Positions 34,701 to 46,062 of a stretch of 64,000 bases of DNA are shown piece by piece (positions within the stretch are counted from its first letter, which is position 1; every line of letters starts with the position of its first letter). Both the position numbers and the translations under genes were made by a program. The DNA lies in contig NC_081545.1 of the NCBI RefSeq assembly GCF_901000735.1, positions 29,045,513 to 29,109,512 of the forward strand, given 5' to 3'. Source of the stretch: Corylus avellana (taxonomy: Eukaryota > Streptophyta > Magnoliopsida > Fagales > Betulaceae). The notes under the pieces are model-generated. The model had not been told where the DNA came from, did not search any database, and saw only the letters and a program-made list of their open reading frames with translations.

Positions 34701-37700
34701 AAAACCAGACTCTATTACTGGTCTTGTCACTGTTGAGAGCCCAGCTGACAGTACCCAATTACTATTTTCCTGGCTGTATGTCATCCCAACATAAACTACA
34801 AACCCTAAATCCCCATGTTATCCCAGCCTTTCCTCATCAAATAAACACCTCAAACTCACTACCAAAAGCCTTACTCACTGCTGTCCAGAATTTCCTGCAC
34901 CTTATTTCCTTAGTTCTTGCATAATAAGGCCTATGAAAGCTTCCACAAGCTTCACAATCATAATCCGCCAACTTTCTCACGAGAGACACCACTTAGGCTC
35001 TATAATACCAATGCTATTCCCCTTCTAACCACCTACTCCAAGTCATGCAATTTAAACTAACCACTCCAACTTAAACTCACACGTCATGAAGGGATACTGT
35101 GTTAGTTTGACATGTAAAAGAAAATTTCTACGTTAAGCATTAAGTTCAGCCAATAGAAGAGAAATTAAAGTAAAGAAATTGTGGAAAAACCAAAATTTGG
35201 GAATTACTTGGCCCACCTAATACAAATAATAAGGAAAATGGAAGGTTGCACCACATGCACACACACACATAGATAAAGACTAAAAGATGTTTCAAGATTT
35301 AAAAGCTATTTCAGAAAATAACGTAGTCAATCTATCATTTTACTAGATGCCAAGACCTAAAAGCAAATTCACTATTAAAATGGGGGGGGGAAGGGGGGGA
35401 AACAACGAAATTCTGATATACTTCATAAAGAAACTGTCAATGATTTAAAAATTCTGAAAAGAATGGGTGATGTACTCTGACACCACCAGAAATATCCTAT
35501 ACATTCTACTCATTGATGATATAAGATAGCATGGGACCACAATAGGAAGAAAAGCAAGATTGAACTCTAGAGAGAGAGAGGATCAATACAAAGACACCGA
35601 TACTTCAACCATTTCATATTTCTAAAGTTTGCCACTTCACTTGTTCACTGTCAGTGAACAGCAGTAGTGAGAAGAAGTCAGTCCACCCACCTCTTTTTCT
35701 GCATGCCTGGCCTCATCCTTTGCATCTGCCACCATTTCATCAAGGCATGCTTGACTTTTCCAGGTGCATACACAGTTGATCACACATCTTTTAAACTCAA
35801 ACTCGGCCCAAAAAACACAATCCTCCGAAAAAAATTTATATTTAAAACAGCACATCATTCAGCTCAATATGGATCATGGTGTCTTGCATCTTTGAAGACG
35901 CTAACAAACTTTCCAGTCAGCTACTCATGATAAGCATGGGAAAACTCAAGAACGACCCATCAAGAAGAGGACCTGCACCCCACTATACTGATTCACAGGA
36001 CGGAACTCAAGTTACAGATCCATCGTAGTTCGAAATTGATAGAAAGCAAAACAATTTCAAAAGCCAATGGTCTCCATGAAATTCAAATCATGTTAACCTT
36101 ATCCACTTAAGCATTGAGTAAACTTCCTACAAGACAGGATCATATCAAACTCAACTAATCATTTTTGGCTTAGATATAGCGGATATCATTCAATCCACAG
36201 CCTTTCCACTTTCAGCTCCCACATTCATGATACAATAATCCAATTTAGTCCACTTGCATCTATATTTTACAATAGGCTAAAATACATTTTGGTCCTTTCA
36301 AGTTTATTTTTGGGTTGATTCAGTCCTTGAAGTTTCAGTTTGTTGTCAGTGTAGTCCTTCCATCCAAATCTGTCAAACTTGCTCACGATGAATATCACAT
36401 AACATGTACATGAGTGTAAAATGACATAATTTTGGTGAAAATTTTCTTGAGAAAAAATAAAATTTAAAGAACATTAAAAAGAAGGCAATGTCATATCAGT
36501 TTGCAATATTAGCAACTCAATATGAAAAAAAAATGTTTACTTTTTATTTGTTGTTTTTATTAGGAAGAAAAAAAAAGTATTAACTCATCTCTCTGCCCCA
36601 CCATCTCCGCCACTCCACCACGAGAAATAGATCCACCACCTCCAAGAGGTCACCACTATCTACCCTTCTCTCTTTCTCCTCCCACTCACCTCCATTCTCT
36701 CTTGCACCATCTACACCACTCCACCATAAGAACTGAATCCACCACCTCCTTTTCTCTGTTCCTCCTCCCCCCACCAATTCAACTTCAAGTCTCCACTAAC
36801 CAACCCAACCGTCTCCTCTCAAATTTAAATTTTTAAGAATTGAATCATTGTTAGTTCACATCTCCAAATGCATATACTTGTTACAACGGATATTGAAAAT
36901 TTCAAAATGAAACCCCTCAAAAGTGGAGAATTCCTCAAAACCCTACTGAGCCTCAAAGTATGTGGCAGCGGTGGTTGTGGTGGAGTTAGGGCTCTTGCAG
37001 ACGTGGAACAATGCATTAACAGCTTGCAGTTTTTCCTGAAAGTTCTTTTCATTTCATTTCATTCTCTCATGGATTTTTTTTTCTTACTGCCATTTGGATG
37101 GAAGGGCTACAATGACATCAAACCAAAACTTCCAGGACCAAATTGAACATAAACTTACCAAACAAAAATGTACTTTAGCCTTAAACGTAAAATTGGAAAA
37201 ATCCTAAAAACATGCTATTGAGATATTTTCCTGAGTTATTAAAGTCGCCAAACATCTAGGGGAACAATCATTACATGGACAAACAAAGCTACAACACATC
37301 TTTACAGGACTACTCCCACGTTTTGTCTCAAATGAGCAAACAATAAACTTAACACTAAAAGCAAATATATTGCAGTTAGCACTGTGGCTTCCAGATACAG
37401 AAGAAAAACTCTTAAACCAGGATTCATTTGACCTATCAGCAATTTTTCCAAGCAGCAAAGTTCAAACTAAGACTACAACACAAAGGAACCTCACTGCTCT
37501 GCCAATAGCCAGCTCGGTCCATCTTGAAAAGTAATGATATCTTATAGTGCTCTACAGCACCAAACATAGTCATACCTATGAACATCTTTGTACGCAAAAC
37601 AGAAGACTTCAACCAAATCCCATAATACAGCTTGGAAAGGTTAAGTTCCAACACAAACCTGATCATTGTTCTTGTTATTCCACACCAAAAACAAATCAAA

Positions 37701-40700
37701 TACAATTTCCAATCACATGAAAAGGATCCCAATTAAGGACCCCAACTATCAAGTAGAAATGGAACCATTTAATGTCAATATATTTTAATACACATACATG
37801 TGTATGTATGCACTAATGTATGTATATATAGTGTATGTAAGTATGCATGTGAACAGCCAAGGCAAGAGACAATCCACTGTGATAAATCCCTTGTTTGGCA
37901 GGCAGATACAGTTCTTCATCTTCATAATAATGCGGAATGTTGAGCCAAGTTGGGTAAACCATGGCATGACAATAATCTCTTTAAATTTGTACACACATGC
38001 ACCTATAATGCAATATTTTCTCTTGCATTTTTTTGACACATTATTCAAATCAGTAGATTTAATTGGTCACTGGCCATGGTTACCCCCCCACCCCAAAATA
38101 CTATTATTTTCAAAAGCCTATGAGTCAAAAGAAACATGGGAAGTCCCAAAGAGTCATATTTGCACACCAGATGGAAAGAAATTTGAAGCAAGCAACCTGC
38201 AGGCAGGAAGGCAAAGGGTTACAGGGGAGAATCGAGTCAAAACAGCGGTTCTCTTTCTGCTATCTTTCCCAAAGGGCCTACAGGATGCAGCTTCTCTTGT
38301 TGAGGCGAGCCCGGTTGCATCGTAAGAGAAATAGGGGTGAGTTTAGCTAATGAATTGGTGTTTTGAGTTGTCGTTTTGAGTGGTGGTATAAACATTAAGG
38401 GGCACCCCGAGAGTCACACCTAGGGCTGTAATCGAGCCGAGCCGAGTTGAGCTTTAGGATTTCAAGACTGGCTCGTTTACGAAGATGCTTATTCAAGCCA
38501 AGCTATGAAATGTGTGTTTAAGCTCGGCTCGTTTAAAATTCGGGCGAGCTCGAGTTCGTTGAAAATGCTATTCGAGCCAAGTCGGGATCAACTTGAGCTG
38601 GAGCTAAACTATTAAATTCTTTAATATATGATCTGAGCAGAATTCAAGCCCGAATTTTAAAACAACCTCTAGACATTTATCTATAGTATAAATATAAATA
38701 TTAAGTAATTTATATTACATATATTACTTAATTACTAATATACATAATTAAATTTATATAACTAAAAATTAGTTTTATATATATATATATGAACGAGCTA
38801 ACGAGTTTGGCAAACGAACCGGTCGAGCTTTAAACGAGCTGAGCTCGCAAGCCCCTATTGAGTTTTCTCAAGCAAGTTGGATATGTATCATTTACTAATC
38901 AAGCGGGTTCCACAGTAACGAGTGGGTTTGTACAAATATTGAGCTCGAGTTCGAGTCGAGTTAAACCAAGCGGGTTGTCAAACAGACTGGTTTATTTACA
39001 ACCCTAGACTCACATCTATATCTTTAGTTTTTGGAGAATATACAGCAAAGGCAAGAAGGATACAAAATCATGCCTCAGCTGAAGCTGGAAAAAAGAGTGG
39101 CAACTAAGCAGTAAACTAAGTACAAATCAGATATTAGCATCAAGCCAATCCCCATTGACAACAAATCACGCAAGAGCTTGCTAAGCCTGATGTGTAACGT
39201 ATGAGCATACCCACAGCCTAGAACTCATAGTCCAATAAGACAATGCAGAGAAAATGACTACCGAGGGTACATTATGGAAGTCTGAAACCCTAAGCAAGGC
39301 TCCAGTAGGTTCATTTGACTCCCAATATCAAAAGGCCGTTTCTGATTAGGTAACTATTTCCCAAATGATTAGAGAATCAGCATGCACATAATGCCACTTA
39401 CCTCTCATAACTGCTATAAATTCCCAAGCATAAGGACAGCCACACACTTTCAAATAGTACAGGAGACGAAATGCCTTCTACTTAAGTCGACCTACTTATC
39501 AAGTAAAGTGGGTTTAGGAAAACCCACCCAAAGATGAGTCTCTATATTCTGAAATACGCAACAAAAACCAGACATAAAGATTTGGCACATCAACTTGACA
39601 TCACATTCATGTATCAAGACTAAAGGTAAAGGTTTTCATTCTCTTTCCCACCAAATTCATTCCAAAAAAAATTTCATTTTATTATTAGTATTAACTCAAG
39701 TAATAAAAGTCATTATATGCACATATACAGTGCTACAATGCCTACTTTATTAAGACAAGCACATCAAATGCAAATCTTATAACAGAAAAACAAGCTCAGA
39801 CCATCAAGCTGAACCACCCCAGTCAAGTTTTAAAACAAAGAAGAGGGAAAAGGCATTTTTACGAGTTGACCCAAGTAAGCCTGAATTAAGGCCATTACCC
39901 AGTATAGATCCAACCAAAGTGGAGTCCAGAGAGAGAAGAACTGGATCCAGTTGTATCCTTCAACTACATCTTAATTCGAATTCATTTAAAGAAGAAAAAA
40001 AAAAAAAAAGCATGCTTACTATGTCAATTCCTGATCCAGAAGATTCATTTCACATGCTAAAAGGAGCAAAATACAGAAACCTTACCTGCACCAATTCATC
40101 AGTGCCCATAGCACATGCAGGAAGATGATCTGCAGGAAGAACACGAATATTTGCACCTGTCTCACTCCGCAATCTTTGAATAACATCTCCACCTTTGCCA
40201 AGAAGACATCCTACCATGAAATTTGGAACTAAAAGTCGTGCAGTGACAACATTGCTATCATTATCATCATCAAATGTCATGCCACCAAAGAGATCTTCCT
40301 CAATAATCCTGTCGTGAACTTTTAGGAGAGCATCCTGGGCAGCACAGTGAGGCTCCATGGGCTCCATTTCATTCTCCCCAGCTGAATCTTCATCATCATT
40401 TTGTTTCCTTGAAATATTGTTAGGCGAACTATAGATAATAATAACTCTCTCATCTGAGCCAGGAACAGAGTCGGCAACTGTAATCTTCGCCTGTGTCTCT
40501 TCTCTCAGGGCTTTGACTATGCTGCCACCTTTTCCAATGACACCACCAATTTTTCTAGATGGGCAGAGTATACGATAGACAGTGTCAACAGATTGAGAAT
40601 CCCCTGAAGACTGTTCACGGCTTAAATTATTCCATCTTCCTTTCTTATTGCCTCCTTTCTTCTTAAATTGGAAGCTGGGGCGTTTCTTGAAAAAATTCCG

Positions 40701-40715
40701 TGTGTTCCCATCCAT
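28729..40715 (-). CDS. RNA-binding protein with five KH domains (HEN4/At4g18375 type)
   Basis: Seven coding exons on the minus strand, all GT-AG: 40715-40086, 33271-32798, 32630-32385, 32253-32041, 31221-31166, 31084-30985, 29067-28729; about 685 residues, no stop or frameshift. Five KH domains show their GXXG loops: GKGG at 61-64, GKGG at 173-176, GKGG at 331-334, GQGG at 413-416, and GSGG at 562-565. A Pro/Gly/Met-rich linker separates KH2 from KH3, and a Gly/Pro-rich one follows KH4. The N-terminus is basic (KKRPSFQFKKKGGNKKGR). The last ~80 residues are a Gln/Asn/Tyr/Ser-rich low-complexity tail with SYQNVNAQQ repeats. Plant poly-KH proteins of this type bind single-stranded RNA and act in mRNA processing and stress responses in the nucleus; the exact role here is inferred from family. 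The two parts are one gene: KH2 ends DELVQ and the next exon resumes ISGKPDVAKRALYEV. The ATG follows a CAG acceptor, so the leader is spliced. Confidence 0.9.
30246..30684. mobile_element. Fold-back MITE in a KH-gene intron
   Basis: GGGAAAATACATTTACCACC at the left faces the reverse complement of the right end, AGGAAAATACACTTTCACCC. Inner words also pair: AACTACCACCAT against the right-hand GTGGTAGTTGG, and AAACTTTAAAATG against CATTTTAAAGTTT. The ends resemble the AGGGAAAATGCA family at 11.4 and 14.8 kb. A 9-base flanking match (ATCATTTTG / ATCAATTTC) is only 7 of 9 and shifted by two bases, so the duplication is doubtful. It sits in the 1.9-kb last intron. Confidence 0.7.
36274..37181. mobile_element. 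Fold-back element in the KH intron
   Basis: AGGCTAAAATACATTTTGGT at the left faces the reverse complement of the right end, AGGCTAAAGTACATTTTTGT. Inner words also pair: CAGTCCTTGAAGTTT-type sequence with AAAACTTCCAGGACC, and GTAGTCCTTCCATCCAAAT with ATTTGGATGGAAGGGCTAC. Between the arms lies ~550 bases of unrelated sequence, including a CCACC-rich block at 36590-36790. No clear target duplication. Confidence 0.7.
38421..39006. mobile_element. hAT-like MITE rich in GAGC/GCTC words, in the KH intron
   Basis: TAGGGCTGTAATCGAGCC at the left faces a right end whose reverse complement reads TAGGGTTGTAAA. The arms are filled with GAGCCGAG, GCTCGAG and AACGAGC repeats that can pair with one another, around an AT-rich centre at 38670-38790. 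TAGGGCTGTAA ends are common in plant hAT-type MITEs. The flanking 8-mers do not match cleanly, so the insertion is old or the ends are slightly misplaced. Confidence 0.65.
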
Positions 40716-42448
40716 ACTGCCGAGAGAATTGATACTAAAATACCCTTGATTTGAACAAGATCAAAACCTAAACAACCACCAAAAGGTTATTTGATTGTTA
40801 GGCAATAATAACCAAAAAGACAAAAAGGCATTGTACACCATTTTTATGTACAACAAATATCACTCCAATCTCCATAATGACCATACTAACCACTAAATAG
40901 AATGATCCAAGTAACGAGAAGCCAGTTTTAATTTACTTTAGTTTTATGTTATTTTAAGAGTCAAGGATATTTCTGTAATTTTAAGATTTCTGGACATAGG
41001 ATCTACATTTGATCCATTAGGTGTTATTTTGAGTTTTGTTATGTTATGAGGCTTTTATTTGCTGGTTTCATTAACCATTTTGTTTGGAAATCGCATCAAG
41101 TTCAAATCTTATTAATGTTAGGTATTAATCGACTATTTAATAGACATAATATGTTCTATTCAATGGAGAAATATATTTTGCTAAATTTCAAACCTATGAA
41201 GCTTTCTTTGAGTTACGTGTCATGCAATCCTCCTCTAAGGTGTGATGCCAAGGAAACCGTAGATGTGATGTTTTAGAAGGTGTGATGATTTCTTGAACTG
41301 GCAGCAACTCATCCACCTTGCAAACCCTACAATCTAACCTAGACTTTCCACCTTTAAACACTAAAAAATTTCTATGGTAAGAACATACTCTTTCTCCCAT
41401 GTATTACCACCAAAACACTTGAACATCAAAACACTATTCTCAGATTATTGTTCACATCACCAGAACAGCCTCCAACTTTGGCCCTTTCTCACCATCCTTT
41501 GGCTGCAAATACTTACCCTTTTGAGCTCCAAAACCCCTAATCTTTACCTACCTCTTTTCCACCACACCACACCTAACCCAAACCATATCATAAAAGTCCA
41601 AAACCCACTGCTGCCACAAAAATCCTTCAACTTTCAAACATCAAAACAACATTTTTCTTAAAGCTTGCAATCAAATAACCCTAGAAACAATATCTTGAGG
41701 CTGCCCTAAATAAGATTTGGTTCCTGAGTTCTTTGTCCTATGTACCAATATCATCATTGCTATTGCACTAGGAGCACTGTTGTATTGAAGATGGTGCTTG
41801 TGTCCCTTTTGTGGTGTCTATGAAGATAAAGGAACAACAGAAGTTTGGAAGATCGTGAGAGGACTTGGGAGGAGATTAAGTTTTATTTTTCAATACCCTA
41901 TACTTTTAGACAACTGCTTTATTTTTCCTTTGGTGATTAGTTATCATAATTTCCTCTCTTTTTTTGCTCCTACTAGTTAGGTAGTTTCTCTTGTATACTT
42001 CTTGTGTACCTTGAGGCGCCTTATACTTTTAATGATATCTTGATTACTTAAAAAAAAAAAAATACTTCCACAAACAAACAAATTCTAACACAAAAGGTAA
42101 GAAGAGAAAAGAATTGCAATTTTAGAAACTGAAGTCCAGACAAATAGCCATGTTCCATGAATTTTGTTTTTCAGTTCTTAAATAACCACAAAAATCAAGA
42201 TTTCTAGTGGAAGGTTTCTAACTTGCTATGTTCTCTTTAAATAAATTTCTATCCACCTTTTCTTTACTAAAGCAAGGCAATATCTCTCTTATGATGATAC
42301 AGTCTCTTCGTATTCATTTTAATACCTTCACCACAAATGTACAAGAAACACTAATGTGCAACGGAAGTTGGAAAATTCATCAATTGCAAACCAAAATAGC
42401 CAAAGTTACATAGTGGCAGAAAAGAGAACTGTATACGAATAAAAGTAC

Positions 42449-42558
42449 CTTCTTCTCTACCAATCCCGAATCATAGTGAGAAACTCCATCACAGTTCACT
42501 GAATTGTTTCGCGAGTACTACAATCCCATCTCCTAGGGTTTTGTTTAGTCCCTGAACT
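42449..42558 (-). other. Probable second 5'UTR exon of the KH gene
   Basis: On the minus strand a TTTCAG acceptor at 42559 and an AAG|GTACTT donor after 42449 enclose about 110 bases without a long open frame. Since the coding exon at 40715 begins right behind a CAG acceptor, at least one upstream leader exon must exist. An acceptor 5 bases further in (exon from 42553) is equally possible. Inference from splice signals only. Confidence 0.45.
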
Positions 42559-43054
42559 GAAACCTATTCAAACACAACCGAGAAAACATAACAATTCAAT
42601 AGAAAATCACGCAAGCATTGGCCCCTACATTATCATTCTTAATGACATGCACCATCACGCAGTTGGAACTTCCTAATTCAATAGCAAACTCAAGCCCTAG
42701 AAATCACAGCGCTTCTAATACATACTAAGCAATCAATGCTTGTAGTTTATTGGTACTGATTACTTGTTACCAACCTCATTTAAATTCGAATTATACATTT
42801 TCTTCAAAGATTACAATGCAAATTGAAAAATACATATAGAAGCTCGATTGAGCTAAATTTTTGAAGTTTTTTCAAGCAAATTACGGAAAATTTTTCTAAA
42901 AAATCGATTTTTATAATGCGAACAATTAGGTATAGCTTTTCTGATAAAATTTCATTTTCTGCCAAAAGAAGTTACACATAAAAGAAACAAATCAGTAAAA
43001 ACAATAAATTAGGGTTTTGGGGAGCGTTGAAGAGAGCGAGAGAAGTGTACTCAC

Positions 43055-43230
43055 CAGAGAGAGAGAGAGAGAGTTTTTGATAGTGAGAGACGATTCCGAG
43101 AGAGGAAACAGTAACAGAAGTTGAAATCAGTGCCGCTTGCCGGGTCGAGTTGGCGTAGAGAGAGAGAGAGAGACAGAGAGGGTGGGGGAGAGAGAGAGAA
43201 ATGGTCGCTTAGAGTTTTGAATTATGTTCT
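43055..43230 (-). other. Probable first 5'UTR exon and promoter edge of the KH gene
   Basis: On the minus strand a CT-rich leader ends in CTG|GTGAGTAC after 43055, a strong plant donor site. The (GA)n tracts at 43059-43074 and 43158-43199 read as CT repeats in the transcript. The start of transcription is not visible; the right boundary given is approximate. Confidence 0.45.
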
Positions 43231-43950
43231 TTGTGGAAAACGGGGTTGGGCTTGACCCGTTTAGATGGTTTTGTGAAACCGATGGACCATAAGAGGCCTC
43301 TGTTCTAATGGGCCTACTAGGCCACTGATGGAAAATTTATTGCAGAAAGTAAGTAGTGCAAAGAAAACTGGAAATTCAATCCCAAAAAAAAAAATTGCAA
43401 GTAATGAGAAAATAAAATTTTTTTTTTTTTAAAAAAAAAAAGGAATAGAAAATGGTTCAAATGGTAAATTTTTTGGAGTGGCAACAGAAATCCGGGAACC
43501 AAATTCGATTTGACACCAAAGATTGAGAGGTAAACAAAGCAGAGGGGTTATCTTGTAATTAACAAGTCCAATCAACTCCAAGACAAAAATAAATTTTAAA
43601 AGTCACGAACAAAATTCAACAAGAATTACACTAATCAATAAGAAAATCAGATTTGCAAGTAAAATATAAACGCATTAGAGAGCGTCAAATGTGCTTTTAG
43701 TACCTAAAAAGTTGTGTCAAACAAAAAGGGCATGTTTGGTAAAAATGGTCAAAATACATTTTTTGTACAAGCTTAAAAATAAAACTTTTGCCAAAATTAT
43801 TTTTTGATTTAAAAGCTCTATTTCTCGAACACAATCTCAAGCATTCTAAATTATATAATGTGAATGATGGTAGGTAGTACACTATGCAATAATTAGAGTG
43901 AGAACCATGCAAGTGCGTTGTCAATCCATGATAGTCGTTTTTTCTACAAA
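43231..43950. other. Intergenic, nothing recognised
   Basis: Upstream side of the KH gene: GC-richer for the first 100 bases, then AT-rich with poly(A)/poly(T) runs. No open frame of interest. Confidence 0.55.
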
Positions 43951-44304
43951 ACTCACACATGTGAAAAATTATTTGACGAAGAGTGTAGTTGATATAATGA
44001 GTATTTATCTCTCTAACAAGTAGTATACCACAATGACAACATAATCAACAATTGTAAATGACAGTAAAAATGATAGTAAAAACCAATAAAACCTGATGAG
44101 GTAGATAATGATGATGATGATGATGGTCCATTTTACTCACACATGTGAAAAATTATTTGTCGAAGAGTGTAGTTGATATAATGAGTATTTATCTCTGTAA
44201 CAAGTAGTATACCAGAGTGACAACATAATCAATGATTGTAAACAACAGTAAAAATGATAGTAAAAACCAATAAAACCCCATGAGGTAGATGATGATGATG
44301 ATGA
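43951..44304. repeat. Tandem duplication, period 184 bp, with (GAT)n
   Basis: ACTCACACATGTGAAAAATT begins at 43951 and 44135. Both units contain AGAGTGTAGTTGATATAATG and end in a short ATG/GAT trinucleotide run (44107-44125 and 44288-44303). The copies differ at only a few sites, so the event is recent. Confidence 0.9.
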
Positions 44305-45083
44305 TTCCTTTTTGTAGTTAAAGCGAGATATTGTGCATGTATATAGTCAATCCGTAAGGGATCCCTTTCTCATTGAACCCACACAAGTGAAGAAATAAAA
44401 GAAAATGGCAATCTCAATGATGGTGAAAGCTCTATAAGGCCTTACATGGCCAATAATGGTGGCCATTCTTGCAGTTAGAGTGGAGATAGTATGTGTTGAT
44501 GGGTGATGGGTCCCTCTATTATAAAAGCTTAAGGGGATCGAGTGTAACTAATATTGTTTGCATTTATCTCTCTCTCTGTCTCAAGTGTCAAGTAATATTC
44601 TAGCATATTGTGTCACAACCTCGCTTTGAAAACTTTCTACGTGTGTTTTATCTCTCTGGAAGACTAGAAAGAGAAATTAGGAAGGGGTGGGGCATAATGG
44701 GCATATTTGGCAAAGAAAAAAAAATTAAAAAAACATAATATATATATCACATTAATCAATTTCTCTATTTTTTTTCTCATCTCAAAACTCTTTGTCAAAT
44801 TCACCCAACATCTAACAATATTGTTGACCATCCCTAAAATATTGACTAATTGCTTCGAATTAGGTCAAAGTTTATAGTTTAGGGACAGAATTCAAGCATT
44901 GTACATTGAATCTTTCTAGTAACTGCACACCCTTGACAACAAACCCACATAGCATATGTTCGAATCCTGTAATTTAAGGAATATTCTCTTGTCTATTATG
45001 GAGATTGAGAGTATTTAAAAGTAATTAAAGTTTGTGCATTTAACGGTATACACAATATCAGCATTGGCACATGTAGTACACCG

Positions 45084-45443
45084 TTTTTTTTTTTTTGAAA
45101 AAAATATTAATAACTTCTCATTGATAAAGATCATAGAGTGGAGCTAGGATAAGCTCTATCAACAATCAAAAGATAAAGCTAATTGCTCCATCAAAACAAT
45201 ATTACTAATACAATTTGGAATTTGATCCCTCCATATTCTATCACTGACATTTGTGGCGGCTGCTTTCGCAAGCCGATGTGCTACCTCATTCGACTCACGG
45301 TTGATATGGACAACATTCCATCCTTGTAGTGAGTGTAAGATGCGTCTTATGTCCTCTACTAAATGGCCGAAACGATTCCAAATGCTCATTAATGAATTGA
45401 TGTCCTCCACAATCTGTTTTGCATCTCTCTCTACGATTAAGTA
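45084..45443 (-). mobile_element. 5'-truncated LINE: RNase H-like 3' end with poly(A)
   Basis: On the minus strand, from 45443 to a stop at 45159, there is an open frame reading VERDAKQIVEDINSL, then GWNVVHINRESNEVAHRLAK and SDRIWRDQIPNCI. This is the reverse-transcriptase-like RNase H domain (RVT_3) found at the C-terminus of plant LINEs. Behind it come about 65 bases of 3'UTR and a poly(A) tail (T run at 45084-45095 on the plus strand). The upstream side breaks off at an in-frame stop and loses homology, the usual 5' truncation. Standalone RVT_3 genes exist, but the poly(A) end favours a LINE relic. Non-functional. Confidence 0.75.
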
Positions 45444-45927
45444 TCAACTTTAAATCCTAATCATAGAATTGATATTATTAATTTTATTTGAAACAGAGAA
45501 AATGCTTGCTAATGAAATTAATTACGGCTAACCCCACTTGACCTTTATTAATTGTATGGTCCTTCAAGTTCAATGGAATGCAGGGAGGTACAGATAAACA
45601 AAGAAAATTAAATTCCTTTGCATATATGGTTTAGAAGCTCATTAATGAGAAAGGAAAAATTGAACTTGATTCCTGTAGGTTACAACGATGAGTACGAGGG
45701 CAGTTGAAATTATTGTGGAGTTATTAATGTATAGAAGAGAATTTTGATAGGAAATTCTTCGTAATTATTTAAAACAATTATAAAACAATCATCGTAGTTC
45801 AAATACAACCCAGGAAGTCTGGAATGGACAATTCTAACCTCGATAAACACCACTTACGAGCTGTCGATGGTAGCTTCTGTAGCTGATGTAATATCACAAC
45901 TTCAGAAGGGAAAAAAGAAAAGGTAAT

Positions 45928-46062
45928 CTTACATTTAAAAAGATACTTAATTACTTACCATATATTGATGTGAATAGTCAAATGTTATCTTTTTAATTAC
46001 TTACCATTTAATCTTTGACTATTCTTATATGATAAGTAATTAAGTATCTTTTTAAATGTAAG
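45928..46062. repeat. 135-bp near-perfect hairpin (small MITE or inverted duplication)
   Basis: CTTACATTTAAAAAGATACT and the next ~35 bases are mirrored at the right end (…AGTATCTTTTTAAATGTAAG), arms of about 50 bases with roughly 5 mismatches. A short loop carries a partial third copy (ATCTTTTTAATTACTTACCA). A-rich GAAAAAAGAAAA and its mirror TTTTCTTTTTT extend the pairing further out. Transcribed, it would form a long double-stranded stem. Confidence 0.75.

Larger units (their letters stand above)
33272..40085 (-). other. 6.8-kb intron of the KH gene
   Basis: Bounded by a GTAAG donor at 40085 and a TTGCAG acceptor ending at 33272, both in phase 0. It holds two MITE-like elements (36274-37181 and 38421-39006) and a T-rich tract at 34222-34257, behind which lies a GC-richer stretch that may be a SINE-like tail. 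The open frames inside are short and unrelated to any family I know; they are not called as genes. Confidence 0.8.

Noticed and set aside
36580..36777. Trp/Gly/Glu-rich minus-strand frame
   Set aside because: It translates a CCACC-rich low-complexity block in a KH-gene intron.
43951..44304. Possible CRISPR array or satellite from repeated units with spacers
   Set aside because: There are only two 184-bp units, directly adjacent, in a plant genome; it is a simple tandem duplication.
44940..44990. tRNA-like box B (ATGTTCGAATCCTG) suggesting a tRNA gene
   Set aside because: No acceptor stem, anticodon arm or convincing box A could be placed around it; at most a decayed SINE fragment.
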